Assembly: GCA_965200685.1 (NCBI GenBank)
Contig: OZ241379.1
Location: 2,046,001 to 2,110,000 of the forward strand
Direction of reading: 5' to 3'
From: Bin5 sp965200685
GTDB lineage: Bacteria > Chloroflexota > Anaerolineae > Caldilineales > Caldilineaceae
DNA length: 64,000 nt
Of the stretch, positions 24,991 to 34,600 are shown in pieces. Positions within the stretch are counted from its first letter, which is position 1. Each line of letters begins with the position of its first letter. The notes beneath the pieces were generated by a model, which was not told where the DNA came from, searched no databases, and worked only from the letters and a program-made list of their open reading frames with translations. The translations under genes and the position numbers were made by a program.

Positions 24991-26678
24991 TTTTCTTGGT
25001 AAACGTCCCACTGGTCTTGGAAGACAGCAGGGGCAATGGTGTAGAGCATCTCCAGCACGAATTGGCCCAGGCGTCGGATCTCCCACTGGGCTGCCTTGTC
25101 CACAGCACGTAGCCAGAGGAAGTGGCTCCAGGCTGCAAAGTTCATTGTCGTGACGATGCGAGTCTCCGCTGCATTGGGCAGCAGGAAGCGGGCATCTTCT
25201 TTGCGGACCCCGATTGCTCGCAGCTCCGCATAGGAGTGGGCCAGGGTTTCCACAGCATCCATCCCGATAGACGCTGCGATTGGGTCAAAATCTGGTGGGA
25301 AGATTACCCCCATCGCCCGGGCCCTTTCTGCCAGTTGATCTTGAAAGTGCGCCAAAATTTTGGGACTTCGGTCGGCTGCCTCCTTTAACATGCCCGGATG
25401 CGCGTAAGGCAGCGCAAACCCATCGTAAAGCCATTCCAGAAGATCTGCCTGCAATGGCCAGGAGCGGCGAACTGCAGTGGGGGCTAGGATTTGGAGTTCA
25501 TTGGGCCCTGGAATCTCAGCACACATCCAATTGAGGAGTTCTGGCGTTCCGTCAATGACCAGGACAGGCTGGCTTGGCCCCGTGTTGAACTGGCCCTTGC
25601 CCTCCACATATCCTCGAATGAAGGGGCGGATGAGTTCGCCTGATAATTGCGCGGGTGTTACGGACCGATGATGCGCCAAAGCCTGCACTTCGGTTGCAGG
25701 AATCGTCAATTTGACTGTGGGATCTCTTCCCGCAGCGATGACACTTCCGCCCCAAAGTGTTCCCAGACGCTTGAGCCATGCGGTATCGTTGGCAGGTCTG
25801 CTGATATAGGGCTGCTGCTGTGTGATCGTATCTGCATAAAGTAAGCCCAACACTTGCGCCTTCAGAGGCGTGTCAATATGAGCAAAAAAGGGGGGCAGCG
25901 CAGACGCCTGCGGGAGCGCAGGGTTGTGGCCTTCATATTGGATATAGCGTTGGGATGCTTGGCTGAAGCTGGCTAGGCGATGGCGCACCAGTTGGTGGGT
26001 ACAGGCCCGGCTGATTCCTTCAAAGAAAAATGTCGCGGACCCGTGATGGAGTTGCGCCTCCACATCGTCCAGTGTCGGCTGGGTGAAAGACAGGAGCGTC
26101 ACCCGTAAGCTACCTTCTTCACGTGGGCGCAGAGTATGCGGACTGAATGGCAGCTCGCACGCGGGGGGGAGAGAGATTCTTGGATTGGGAAGGGCTGTGC
26201 TGTCGGCAAATTCTTGATAGACTTTGGGCGCAATCGACTGCAAAAACGGTAGGGCTGCTAGGCCGACCCCTCCGCGGAACAGATCCAGCCAGACCCGTGC
26301 ATTGCCACTGACTAGCCAACTTCCCGACGGTTCTTGGGTTATTTCGCAATGACGGTTCCAATTGCGCCAGCCTAAGGGGTTTTCGGCAGCACCTATCCGT
26401 ACTGTTGCCACAAGATGTTCGATAATATCCTCATGGCCTTCCTTCACCCGGTTGATGATAAACCGGGGCGCGCTCCCCATACGCCGGGTGCTACGATAAC
26501 AGACCCGCCCAGCATATTCGATGATGTTTTCTGAAAAGGTACTGGCTCCGTTCCAGATGGTTGCGAGATCACTGGTGTTCTGCAGATCAGCGGGATTGAG
26601 GGCCGGATTGGCCTGGGAGTAGGCGACAGGTTCGTAATTGTCGTGGCCTGTAGGGAGTGACTGCAGATGCCGCTTCAT
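24972..26678 (-). CDS. thyX: flavin-dependent thymidylate synthase with a LAGLIDADG-like insertion
   Basis: ThyX methylates dUMP to dTMP with FAD and methylene-tetrahydrofolate. The family motif is RHRLASFSQASQR (residues 232-244) and the C-terminal core is SYAELRAIGVRKEDARFLLPNAAETRIVTTMN. The protein is 568 aa, about twice the usual 220-270. An N-terminal extension accounts for some of this, and an insertion of roughly 165 residues (about 270-435) sits between the two core halves. The insertion has two segments resembling degenerate LAGLIDADG helices, VLGLLYADT (276-284) and FIRGYVEGKG (353-362), spaced as in homing endonucleases. No intein splice motifs are evident. It overlaps livF by ATGA. 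Confidence 0.9.
   Translation of the reverse strand: MKRHLQSLPTGHDNYEPVAYSQANPALNPADLQNTSDLATIWNGASTFSENIIEYAGRVCYRSTRRMGSAPRFIINRVKEGHEDIIEHLVATVRIGAAENPLGWRNWNRHCEITQEPSGSWLVSGNARVWLDLFRGGVGLAALPFLQSIAPKVYQEFADSTALPNPRISLPPACELPFSPHTLRPREEGSLRVTLLSFTQPTLDDVEAQLHHGSATFFFEGISRACTHQLVRHRLASFSQASQRYIQYEGHNPALPQASALPPFFAHIDTPLKAQVLGLLYADTITQQQPYISRPANDTAWLKRLGTLWGGSVIAAGRDPTVKLTIPATEVQALAHHRSVTPAQLSGELIRPFIRGYVEGKGQFNTGPSQPVLVIDGTPELLNWMCAEIPGPNELQILAPTAVRRSWPLQADLLEWLYDGFALPYAHPGMLKEAADRSPKILAHFQDQLAERARAMGVIFPPDFDPIAASIGMDAVETLAHSYAELRAIGVRKEDARFLLPNAAETRIVTTMNFAAWSHFLWLRAVDKAAQWEIRRLGQFVLEMLYTIAPAVFQDQWDVYQEKFNTRG
26638..26672. repeat. short dispersed element in thyX start
   Basis: TTGTCGTGGCCTGTAGGG then AGTGACTGCAGATGC; encodes the first residues of ThyX. 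Confidence 0.45.
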
Positions 26679-27418
26679 TGTATTTGCTTCAAATTTGTTT
26701 GACCACCGAGGAAGGCCCGACGTACATCGCGATTGTCTAGCAATTCTTGTGCGGGTCCTTCATAGGAGTTGCGCCCTAGTTCGAGTACATACCCTCTGTG
26801 GCTGGCTTCTAGGCCCTGGCGAGCGTTCTGTTCGATCATCAGGACAGTCAAGCCGATCTCGCGATTGAGCCGCTGTATGTTGGCGAAGATCGTGCGGGTG
26901 ATCAAAGGAGAGAGGCCGGCACTCGGCTCGTCCATCAGCACCATTTTCGGTTCCAACAGCAGGGCCCGGCCGATCTCCAGCATCCGTTGTTCTCCGCCGG
27001 ACATAGTGCCGGCCATCTGTGCCCGGCGTTCCCCTAAGCGTGGGAACAGCTCTAGAATGTATCTGATGCGCTCTGCTATGCGTGCTTGGTTCTTTTCCAG
27101 ATACATGCCCATTTCCAGATTTTCCATGACTGTCATCTGTGGGAAGATGCTACGCAACTGCGGCACCATGGAGATGCCAGCGTTCAACACATCTTGGGGG
27201 CGGTCATTGGTGATCTCCTGGCCATTGAACTGTACTGCCCCCTGGCTCACCTTGACAAAGCCGTAGATAGCCTTAAACACCGTTGATTTGCCGGCCCCGT
27301 TCGGCCCGATAACGCACACGATTTCCCCAGGATGTACCTCCAGATCGATGCCTTTCAGAATGTTGAAATTCTGATACCCTGCATAGAGATTGTGGACAGA
27401 GAGGAGTGGTATCTGCAT
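26675..27418 (-). CDS. livF: branched-chain amino acid type ABC transporter ATPase, LivF
   Basis: One of two cytoplasmic ATPases of a LIV/HAAT-type importer. Walker A GPNGAGKST, signature MSGGEQRMLEIGRAL, Walker B KMVLMDEPSAGLSP and switch His-equivalent region VLMIEQNA are visible. About 247 aa from ATG 27418, which matches the family. The longer frame from 27469 overlaps livG by 20 bases; neither has a clear ribosome site. Ends in an ATGA overlap with thyX. Confidence 0.92.
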   Translation of the reverse strand: MQIPLLSVHNLYAGYQNFNILKGIDLEVHPGEIVCVIGPNGAGKSTVFKAIYGFVKVSQGAVQFNGQEITNDRPQDVLNAGISMVPQLRSIFPQMTVMENLEMGMYLEKNQARIAERIRYILELFPRLGERRAQMAGTMSGGEQRMLEIGRALLLEPKMVLMDEPSAGLSPLITRTIFANIQRLNREIGLTVLMIEQNARQGLEASHRGYVLELGRNSYEGPAQELLDNRDVRRAFLGGQTNLKQIQ

Positions 27419-27449
27419 ACGCGCGCGCTGGGTAATGACCAGTGTCGTG

Positions 27450-28193
27450 TTATGATCCAAAATAGGCATCGATCACCGCTTCATTTTCCATAATTTCTTG
27501 GGGACTGCCCTCGGCCAACTTTTCGCCATGATTGAGCACATAGACCCGGCTACAGAGATCGACGATGAAGTTGATATTGTGCTCAATGAGGAGAAAGGTC
27601 TTCCCCTGCGCGTGTAGGGCGCGGATGCGGTCTTTGATCGTTTCAATGAGTGTGGGATTGACGCCGGACGTGGCTTCATCCAGCAGCAGAATGTCGGGAT
27701 CGGGCATCAGGGCCATACCGATTTCAAGCAGACGACGCTGCCCGCCAGAGAGATGCCCTGCCTGTTCATCTGCCAAGTGCGCGATCTGGAGGAAGTCAAG
27801 CCGTTCGTAGGCCCGGCGTTCGGTGTCCGCCGTGCTGGGCTGCAGCATCTGGAAGATCGACCTATCTCTCCATTGATGGCTGATCAGCATATTCTCTAGC
27901 ACAGTCATCTTGCGGTAGAGGCGAATCACTTGGAACGTCCGCGCCAGCCCCATCCGCGCGACCTGATAGGGGCGCATGTGGGTCACATCTTGGCCTTTGA
28001 ACATTATCTGTCCGCTATCGATCTTCTGCAGACAGCTCAGGCAGTCGAACAGTGTTGTCTTGCCACTGCCATTGGGGCCGACCAGACCGATGATTTCGCC
28101 GGGATAGACGGCAAATTCCACCTGCTGTACAGCGGCCAGGCCGCCAAAATATTTAGAAACAGTGCGCCCCTCAAGTAGCGGTTTATCGTTCAC
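27450..28193 (-). CDS. livG: branched-chain amino acid type ABC transporter ATPase, LivG
   Basis: Second ATPase of the importer: Walker A GPNGSGKTTL, signature LSGGQRRLLEIGMAL, Walker B DILLLDEATSGVNP, and LLIEHNINFIV. Its GTG start overlaps the livM stop by four bases (GTGA). 247 aa, normal length. Confidence 0.92.
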   Translation of the reverse strand: MNDKPLLEGRTVSKYFGGLAAVQQVEFAVYPGEIIGLVGPNGSGKTTLFDCLSCLQKIDSGQIMFKGQDVTHMRPYQVARMGLARTFQVIRLYRKMTVLENMLISHQWRDRSIFQMLQPSTADTERRAYERLDFLQIAHLADEQAGHLSGGQRRLLEIGMALMPDPDILLLDEATSGVNPTLIETIKDRIRALHAQGKTFLLIEHNINFIVDLCSRVYVLNHGEKLAEGSPQEIMENEAVIDAYFGS

Positions 28194-29251
28194 GTCCGCT
28201 CTCCTCTACCAAGGCGGCCCAGGAGCTGCGCGATTGACGCGGTGAAGTGGCGGGCTATATTGCTGCGCTTCCCAAAGGAGCCGAGGATGCCTTCCGGCAG
28301 GAAGATGACCAGCAACACCAACAAAACGCCCAGGGCCAGCAGATGCGCGCCGAACAGGTTCCTCCAGACCAAGTCCTGCAAGAGGTAGATGACCACTGCG
28401 CCCAGAGGTGGCCCCCATACTGTGCCTAGGCCGCCCAGCATGGACATCATGACCATCTCCACAGTGCGGGCTTCAATGAAGACCACATCGGGATCGATAA
28501 ATGTATTCTGCCAGGCCCAAAACCCACCGACAAGCCCGCTGAAAAATGCGGCGATCATAAAGGCGATAATCTTGTGCAATGTGGTGTTGATGCCCCGCAT
28601 CTCCGCGCCGATCTCGTCCTCACGGATGGCGATGAGACTCTGGCCGAATTCACTGCGACGGATCCACCACATCATCGTCACCACGAGGCCCATAATCCCC
28701 AACATCAGGTAATAGTCGCCGAGGCGGTTCAGGACCGGCGGCAGGTTCAGGCCGACCCCTCCGCCGGTAAGCGGGCGCAACACCCGAACGACCTCCCGGG
28801 TCGCCACAAATGTGCCGAGCATGGCAATCGAAAAGTAGGGGCCTTTGAGACGTAAAGTCGGCAACCCGATCAGGAGGGCAAACATAGCGGCGGCAACTCC
28901 GCTAAGTGGTAGGGCCTGCCAGAAGCTCCATTCCGGGGAGATCAGCAGCGGGGACCGGGTCACGGCGATGCCCATGACATATGCACCGATGCCGAAAAAG
29001 ACCGCATGGCCAAAGTCCACGTAGCCGGTCATACCGCCGATGAGATTCCAGTTGGAGGCCAAGGTTACGAGCACGAAGATCTGGCTGCCGATGAAGAGGG
29101 TCAAGCTGGAAACACCGCTATAGGGGTACAAGGCGAGCAGGCCCACCAACAGCAGCCAGAAGATCAACCCTCTCCAACTGCCAAGGGCAGTGGCACGTAA
29201 CGTCTCTCCACTTTTCCTCCACGTTTCATTGCGGTCGCGGTTTGTGCTCAT
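28190..29251 (-). CDS. livM: branched-chain amino acid type ABC transporter permease, LivM
   Basis: 353 aa membrane protein with about nine or ten hydrophobic spans. The family segments GYVDFGHAVFFGIGAYVMG and RLKGPYFSIAMLGTFVATREVVRVL are clear, as is the coupling region FGQSLIAIREDEIGAEMRGINTTLHKIIAF. It forms the translocation channel with LivH. ATGA overlap with livH. Confidence 0.93.
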   Translation of the reverse strand: MSTNRDRNETWRKSGETLRATALGSWRGLIFWLLLVGLLALYPYSGVSSLTLFIGSQIFVLVTLASNWNLIGGMTGYVDFGHAVFFGIGAYVMGIAVTRSPLLISPEWSFWQALPLSGVAAAMFALLIGLPTLRLKGPYFSIAMLGTFVATREVVRVLRPLTGGGVGLNLPPVLNRLGDYYLMLGIMGLVVTMMWWIRRSEFGQSLIAIREDEIGAEMRGINTTLHKIIAFMIAAFFSGLVGGFWAWQNTFIDPDVVFIEARTVEMVMMSMLGGLGTVWGPPLGAVVIYLLQDLVWRNLFGAHLLALGVLLVLLVIFLPEGILGSFGKRSNIARHFTASIAQLLGRLGRGERT

Positions 29252-30141
29252 AAGGCGGCCTCCGCGTCTATGGGACGCAGGCCGCGTAAGATCCCCTGGG
29301 GCCGCAACACCAAGATCAGGACTAGCAGGATGAGGCTGATGGCAACGCCCAAGTTTGTGCCGATGCCGGGCACGTAGATGGACACAAATATTTCGGTGAT
29401 GCCCAGGACCATCCCACCGAGCAACGCGCCGGGGATACGGCCCAAACCGCCGAGGGCGGTGATGGTAAAGGCTTTGAGCGTGAAGGGTGCCCCCATGAAG
29501 GGAAAGATAGCTTGCGTGGGGCTGATCATGGCACCGGCCCCGGCCGTGATGGCGATGCAGATGCCAGCCGTGATGGCGTAGGTTCGGTTGATGTCCACGC
29601 CGACGATGCGCGCGGCGTTTTTATTTTGCGAAGCGGCGCGGATCGACTTACCCAAACGGCTGCGTTGTAGGAAGAGCTGCAAGCCGAGCATGATGAGTAG
29701 GGCTACGAAGAAGATGATCGTCTTGACGATAGGCAAGGTGATGCCCGCGAGTTCCCAGGAGCCATTGTAAGCCACGGGTACATTGCGAGGGTCCGATGTA
29801 AATACTATCTTGAAGAGGTTGGCCAGCGCGATAGAGACGCCGAAGGTGACCAACAGAGCCATGAGATGAGGGCGCTCTAGGATGCGGTTGAGCAGTACGA
29901 CCTGCAACAGGTAGCCTATGAGAAACATGAGCGGTAGGATGATCAGCAGCGAAGCAAAGGGGTCTAGCCCCAAGAGACGGAACAGACCCCAGGCCATGTA
30001 CGCGCCGATCATCAGGAATTCACCATGCGCGAGGTTGATGACGCCCATGACACCCCAGATGACGGAGAACCCCAACACCATGACCGCGTAAAAACCGCCC
30101 AACAACAGCCCGCTAACAAGTGCTTGTAGAAGTTGGTCCAT
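29248..30141 (-). CDS. livH: branched-chain amino acid type ABC transporter permease, LivH
   Basis: 297 aa from ATG 30141; the 16 extra residues in the longer frame come from repeat DNA and are left out. The usual LivH features are present: GLLLGGFYAVMVLGFSVIWGVMGVINLAHGEFLMIGAY and GKSIRAASQNKNAARIVGVDINRTYA. Partner of LivM in the inner membrane. Confidence 0.93.
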   Translation of the reverse strand: MDQLLQALVSGLLLGGFYAVMVLGFSVIWGVMGVINLAHGEFLMIGAYMAWGLFRLLGLDPFASLLIILPLMFLIGYLLQVVLLNRILERPHLMALLVTFGVSIALANLFKIVFTSDPRNVPVAYNGSWELAGITLPIVKTIIFFVALLIMLGLQLFLQRSRLGKSIRAASQNKNAARIVGVDINRTYAITAGICIAITAGAGAMISPTQAIFPFMGAPFTLKAFTITALGGLGRIPGALLGGMVLGITEIFVSIYVPGIGTNLGVAISLILLVLILVLRPQGILRGLRPIDAEAAL

Positions 30142-30149
30142 AGAACAGA

Positions 30150-30196
30150 ACACCAGTGGTTCGTGGAGAGAAACCCCACCACGAATCACTGCAGTT
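30150..30196. repeat. dispersed element between livK and livH
   Basis: CACCAGTGGTTCGTGGAGAG then ACCACGAATCACTGCAGTTA; the two halves are nearly inverted (GTGGTTCGTGG / CCACGAATCAC). Confidence 0.5.
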
Positions 30197-31457
30197 ATCG
30201 ATCTTTCCAGGTAGGGGCCGGGTAGAGAACATCAGTGATGGCGGCGTTGCTTGGGGCCACCACGAGAATTTCGCCGTTCTGGACCTGAATTGCCCCCATA
30301 GGTTTGCTGGCATTCTTGCCGGTTTCGTCAAAGTTAATCGGCCCGTAGAAGGTAACCACGTCCAGAGCATAGAGGGCTTCGCGCACAGTATCAGTATCTA
30401 GGGAGCCGGCGTCCTCAATGGCTAGGTGCAGGGCTAGAGCTGTGGCTGTTGATTCTGCGGCCTGGTAGGTGGGCACTTCGTTCCACATTTCCTGATAGCG
30501 TGCTGCGTAGTCGGCCGCGGAGCCGAAGTACTCGTCTTCATAGCTCATGGATGCTTCCCACTGTGTGGGGCCGATGATATATTCGGCATCTGCGCCGACC
30601 TCATCAATGAGCTTTGGGTTGCTCGGCCCGACCGTGATCACCATGGCCTTTGGGTTGAAGTTCAGCTCTTTGGCTGCGCGGATAAAGAGGACAGCATCGT
30701 TGAAGTGACCACCCCCTACGAAAACATCCGGTTCCAGTTCCTTGAATTTCGACATGATGCCGCTTACATCAGCCACATCCTTGGGGTAGGTTTCCACGCC
30801 TAGTACTTCTAGGCCATATTCTGCCGCCCAACGCTGGGCACCCTCAGCGACACTCGTGGGGAAGGCCGTATCCTCGTAGGCGATCACGACTGTCTGCGCG
30901 CCCTGAGCCGCCAGCATCTGCAGTGCGGATTGGGTATAGTTCCCCGCGGGGGTGAGCACGGCAAATAGGTTTTTGAAGCCCCGTTCAAAGAGTGTTTCTG
31001 CGGCCCCATTGCCCTCTACCATGATCTTGCCATATTTTTCCGCAATCGCACTGGCACTCTGGGTCAAGCTGGAGCTATAGGGGCCCAGGAGGAAGTCGAC
31101 ACGGTCCTCGTTGATGAGTTGCTCCACGAGCCGGGCGGTTGTGTCCGGATCCCCTTCGTCATCGTACATCACCAACTGGACTTTGTAGCGGTCGCCGGCT
31201 ACGTTGATGCCACCATATTCATTGTTCACCCAATCCAACCAGACGCCATAGCCCTGACGGGTGTCTTTGCCTTCCCGTGAATATTTGCCCGTTTCACTGA
31301 CAGCCGCACCGATGTAGATGATCTTCTCTGCCCCAGGGTCTGTGGTGGCGGGGCCGCCCGAGCCCTGTGTAGCAGTCGGTGTGGGTGGTGTGGGGCAAGC
31401 TGCCAATACAAGGCAAGCTACCAACAATAGCGAAAATCGTAGAATACTTTGCCGCAT
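30195..31457 (-). CDS. livK: branched-chain amino acid type ABC transporter substrate-binding lipoprotein
   Basis: 420 aa. Signal peptide with lipobox LVLAAC, then a Pro/Thr-rich linker and a type I periplasmic-binding fold: IIYIGAAVSETGKYSREGKDTRQGYGVWLDWVN, VQLVMYDDEGDPDTTARLVEQLI and LLGPYSSSLTQSASAIAEKY. The ligand could be amino acids, amides or urea; the motifs do not decide. First gene of a tight liv operon that runs into thyX. AGGA upstream of ATG. Confidence 0.92.
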   Translation of the reverse strand: MRQSILRFSLLLVACLVLAACPTPPTPTATQGSGGPATTDPGAEKIIYIGAAVSETGKYSREGKDTRQGYGVWLDWVNNEYGGINVAGDRYKVQLVMYDDEGDPDTTARLVEQLINEDRVDFLLGPYSSSLTQSASAIAEKYGKIMVEGNGAAETLFERGFKNLFAVLTPAGNYTQSALQMLAAQGAQTVVIAYEDTAFPTSVAEGAQRWAAEYGLEVLGVETYPKDVADVSGIMSKFKELEPDVFVGGGHFNDAVLFIRAAKELNFNPKAMVITVGPSNPKLIDEVGADAEYIIGPTQWEASMSYEDEYFGSAADYAARYQEMWNEVPTYQAAESTATALALHLAIEDAGSLDTDTVREALYALDVVTFYGPINFDETGKNASKPMGAIQVQNGEILVVAPSNAAITDVLYPAPTWKDR

Positions 31458-31531
31458 GATTCATTCCTAACTGCAGTATGTATGGAGTGATACGGAATCC
31501 TGTCTTCAACTGTAGCGAAGACGTTTCAGTA

Positions 31532-31561
31532 ACGTTATCATACTTGCTTGAGCCTTGTCAA
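31532..31561 (-). promoter_or_regulatory. promoter of the liv operon, same block as the LRR gene promoters
   Basis: On the minus strand TTGACA (31556-31561) and TAACGT (31532-31537) with 18 bases between, 75 bases before livK. The surrounding sequence repeats that upstream of both LRR genes. Confidence 0.55.
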
Positions 31562-31660
31562 TCTTGAATCATTACACTCTTGGTTTGACCCAACGAAAGG
31601 TCTGTAGATCCTGGGATTTCGCTCGTTTCACTGCCGCACGAGGGGCAGGAAGATGTACAC
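31532..31660. repeat. direct repeat flanking LRR cassettes, copy 1
   Basis: About 125 bases containing the promoter block and the last codons of LRR gene 1. Near-identical to 34852-34980; the promoter half recurs at 38572-38637. Confidence 0.85.
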
Positions 31661-34600
31661 GCTAAGGGTGGATGTAGCTGTTGGCGTGGAAGTGGATATA
31701 GATGTACTCGTTGCCAAGGGAGTATAGGTCGTCGTAGGCGTAGCTGTGGGTGGGCCTGGCGTAGATGAGGGTTTGCGTGTAGGTATCGGTTGGCCTGTAG
31801 GTGTAATGGTTGGTATGGGTGTAATAGTTGGTGTGGGTGTAATGGTTGGTGTGGGTGTAATGGTTGGTGTAGGTGTAATGGTTGGTGTAGGAGCGCAGGA
31901 AAGCAGTCCGAGATCGCTTAAGTCAGTTTGCTCAAAGGAATGCGTGAACAAGTCAGGGTCTATACATCCGCGTAGTTGGTTCGGTTGTCCTTCTTTCTGT
32001 TTAAGGTACAATTGCGTCAGCCTAGTGAGTCTGTTCAGTTCTGACGGGATGCTGCCTGTTAGCTGGTTGTTGTTGAGGTACAACCACTGCAGATTGGAGA
32101 GGTTGCCCAGTGCAGTCGGGATGCTGCCTGTCAGGGTATTGCTGGAAAGGTTCAAGGTCTGCAGTGTGACGAGGTTGCCCAATGTATCCGGGATGCTGCC
32201 TGTCAGTTGGTTGGTGGAGAGGTTCAAGGTCTGCAGCGTGGTAGAAAGATTGCCCAGTTGAGTCGGGATGCTGCCTGTCAGTTGGTTGGTGGAGAGGTTC
32301 AAGGTCTGCAGCGTGGTAGAAAGATTGCCCAGTTGAGTCGGGATGCTGCCTGTCAGTTGGTTGGTGGAGAGGTTCAAGGTCTGCAGCGTGGTAGAAAGAT
32401 TGCCCAGGGCAGTGGGGATGTGGCCTGTCAGTGTGTTGGAGTAGAGGTGCAATTGTGTCAGATTGGAGAGATTGCCGAGTGCAGTCGGGATGGTACCTGT
32501 CAGTGTGTTGGAGTAGAGGTGCAATTGTGTCAGATTGGAGAGGCTGCCCAGTGCAGTGGGGATAGTACCTGTCAGTTGGTTGTCGTGAAGGTACAAGTAC
32601 AGCAGATTGGAGAGGTTACCTAGTTCAGTGGGGATGGCACCAGTCAGTTTGTTTTGGTCGAGGCGCAATAGCCGCAGATTGGTGAGTCTGCCCAGTTCAG
32701 TGGGGATGATACCAGTCAGTTGGTTGTCGTGAAGGTACAAGTACTGCAGACGGGTGAGTCTGCCCAGTTCAGTGGGGATGTGGCCTGTCAGTGTGTTGGA
32801 GTAGAGGTGCAATTGTGTCAGATTGGAGAGATTGCCCAGTTCAGTGGGGATGGGGCCTGTCAGTGTGTTGGAGTAGAGGTACAGTTGTGTCAGATTGGAG
32901 AGGCTGCCGAGTGCAGTCGGGATGGTACCAGTCAGTTGGTTGTCGTGAAGGTACAAGTGCTGCAGACGGGTGAGTCTGTCCAGTTCAGTGGGGATGGTAC
33001 CAGTCAGTTGGTTGGAGTAGAGGTGCAATTGTATCAGATTGGAGAGGCTGCCGAGTGCAGTGGGGATGTTGCCTGTCAGTGTGTTGGAGTAGAGGTGCAA
33101 TTGTGTCAGATTGGAGAGGCTGCCGAGTGCAGTCGGGATGGGGCCTGTCAGTTGGTTGTCGTGAAGGTACAAGCGTAGCAGCCCGGTGAGTCTGCCCAGT
33201 TCAGTGGGGATGGTACCAGTCAGTTGGTTGTCGTAGAGGTACAAGTACCGCAGATTGGAGAGGTTACCTAGTTCAGTGGGGATGGCACCAGTCAGTTTGT
33301 TTTGGTCGAGGCGCAATATCTGCAGACTGGTGAGGCTGCCCAGTTGAGTTGGGATGCTGCCCGTCAGTTGGTTGTTGTTGAGGCTCAAGATGCTCAGAGT
33401 GGAGAGGTTGCCTAGTTCAGTGGGGATGGGGCCTGTCAGTCGGTTGTCGTGAAGGTACAAGCGTAGCAGCCCGGTGAGTCTGCCCAGTTCAGTGGGGATG
33501 GGGCCTGTCAGTTGGTTGTCGTGAAGGTACAAGCGTAGCAGCCCGGTGAGTCTGCCCAGTTCAGTGGGGATGGTGCCCGTCAGTCGGTTGTTGTAAAGGT
33601 ACAAGTACCGCAGATTGGAGAGGTTGCCTAGTTCAGTGGGGATGGTGCCCGTCAGTTGGTTGTTGTGGAGGCGCAACAGCTGAGTGGAGGAGAGGTTGCC
33701 CAGTGCAGGCGGGATGGCACCAGTCAGTCGGTTTTTGTCGAGCAGAAAATCAATCGTCTTGGAGAGGTTGCCCAGGGCAGGCGGGATGGGGCCTGTCAGT
33801 GTGTTGGAGAAGAGGTGCAAGTGTGTCAGATTGGAGAGGTTGCCCAGTTCAGAGGGGATAGGGCCCGTCAGTCGGTTGTCGCTGAGGCCCAATCCCTTCA
33901 GCTTGGAGAGTTGGCCCAGTTGAGTTGGGATGCTGCCCGTCAGTTGGTTTTCGTCGAGGCGCAAGTGCTCCAGAGAGTTGGAGATGAGACCCGTGCCCAG
34001 TTGAGTTGGGATGCTGCCCGTCAGTTGGTTTTGGCCGAGGGCCAACTCTTTCAGATTGGAGAGTTGGCCCAGTTGAGTTGGGATGCTGCCCGTCAGTTGG
34101 TTGTTGTGAAGGTACAAGTGCTGCAGAGTGGTGATGTTGCCCAGTGCAGGCGGGATGGCACCAGTCAGTTGGTTGTTGGAAAGGTACAACTGCTGCAGAC
34201 GGGTGATGTTGCCCAGTTGAGTTGGGATGCTGCCCGTCAGTTGGTTGTTGTAAAGGCGCAAGTAGGTCAGAGTGGTGATGTTGCCCAGTGCAGGCGGGAT
34301 GCTGCCCAGTCGGATATTTTGGAGGTTCAAGCTGGTCACCCTACCGGAGGAGACAGAGAGGCCGCTCCACCAGTTTATCCTCCTTGTTGTACTCCAATTC
34401 AGTTGATTTCGGGGGTCTAGGGTGTTCTTAGCGGCCAGGAGCGCGTTGCAAGCCGGGATTGCGTTGCTATAGCTATAGCCTGTACCCACAATCGCGGCGG
34501 TTCCGCTACATACATCCGCTACCGATATAGACTGCGCGGCTACGGGTGAGCCGGCGATGGTCATCAAGGCGGTTAAGGCGATGGCAGTACAGAGGACGCT

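Noticed and set aside
23606..25138. Longer form of the nucleotide-sugar dehydrogenase starting at 25138
   Set aside because: It would overlap thyX by more than 160 bases, and the extra residues are low-complexity and repeat-derived.
25376..25871. Intein in ThyX
   Set aside because: No Cys/Ser/Ala splice start with following block A and no His-Asn at the end; only endonuclease-like helices are seen.
32207..33178. Long plus-strand open frames opposite the LRR genes (also 33656-34420, 36217-37071, 37096-37710)
   Set aside because: They are mirror images of the LRR codons, made of repeated Gly/Glu/Val/Gln/Arg units with no ribosome site or promoter. The minus-strand frames have signal peptides and LRR consensus.
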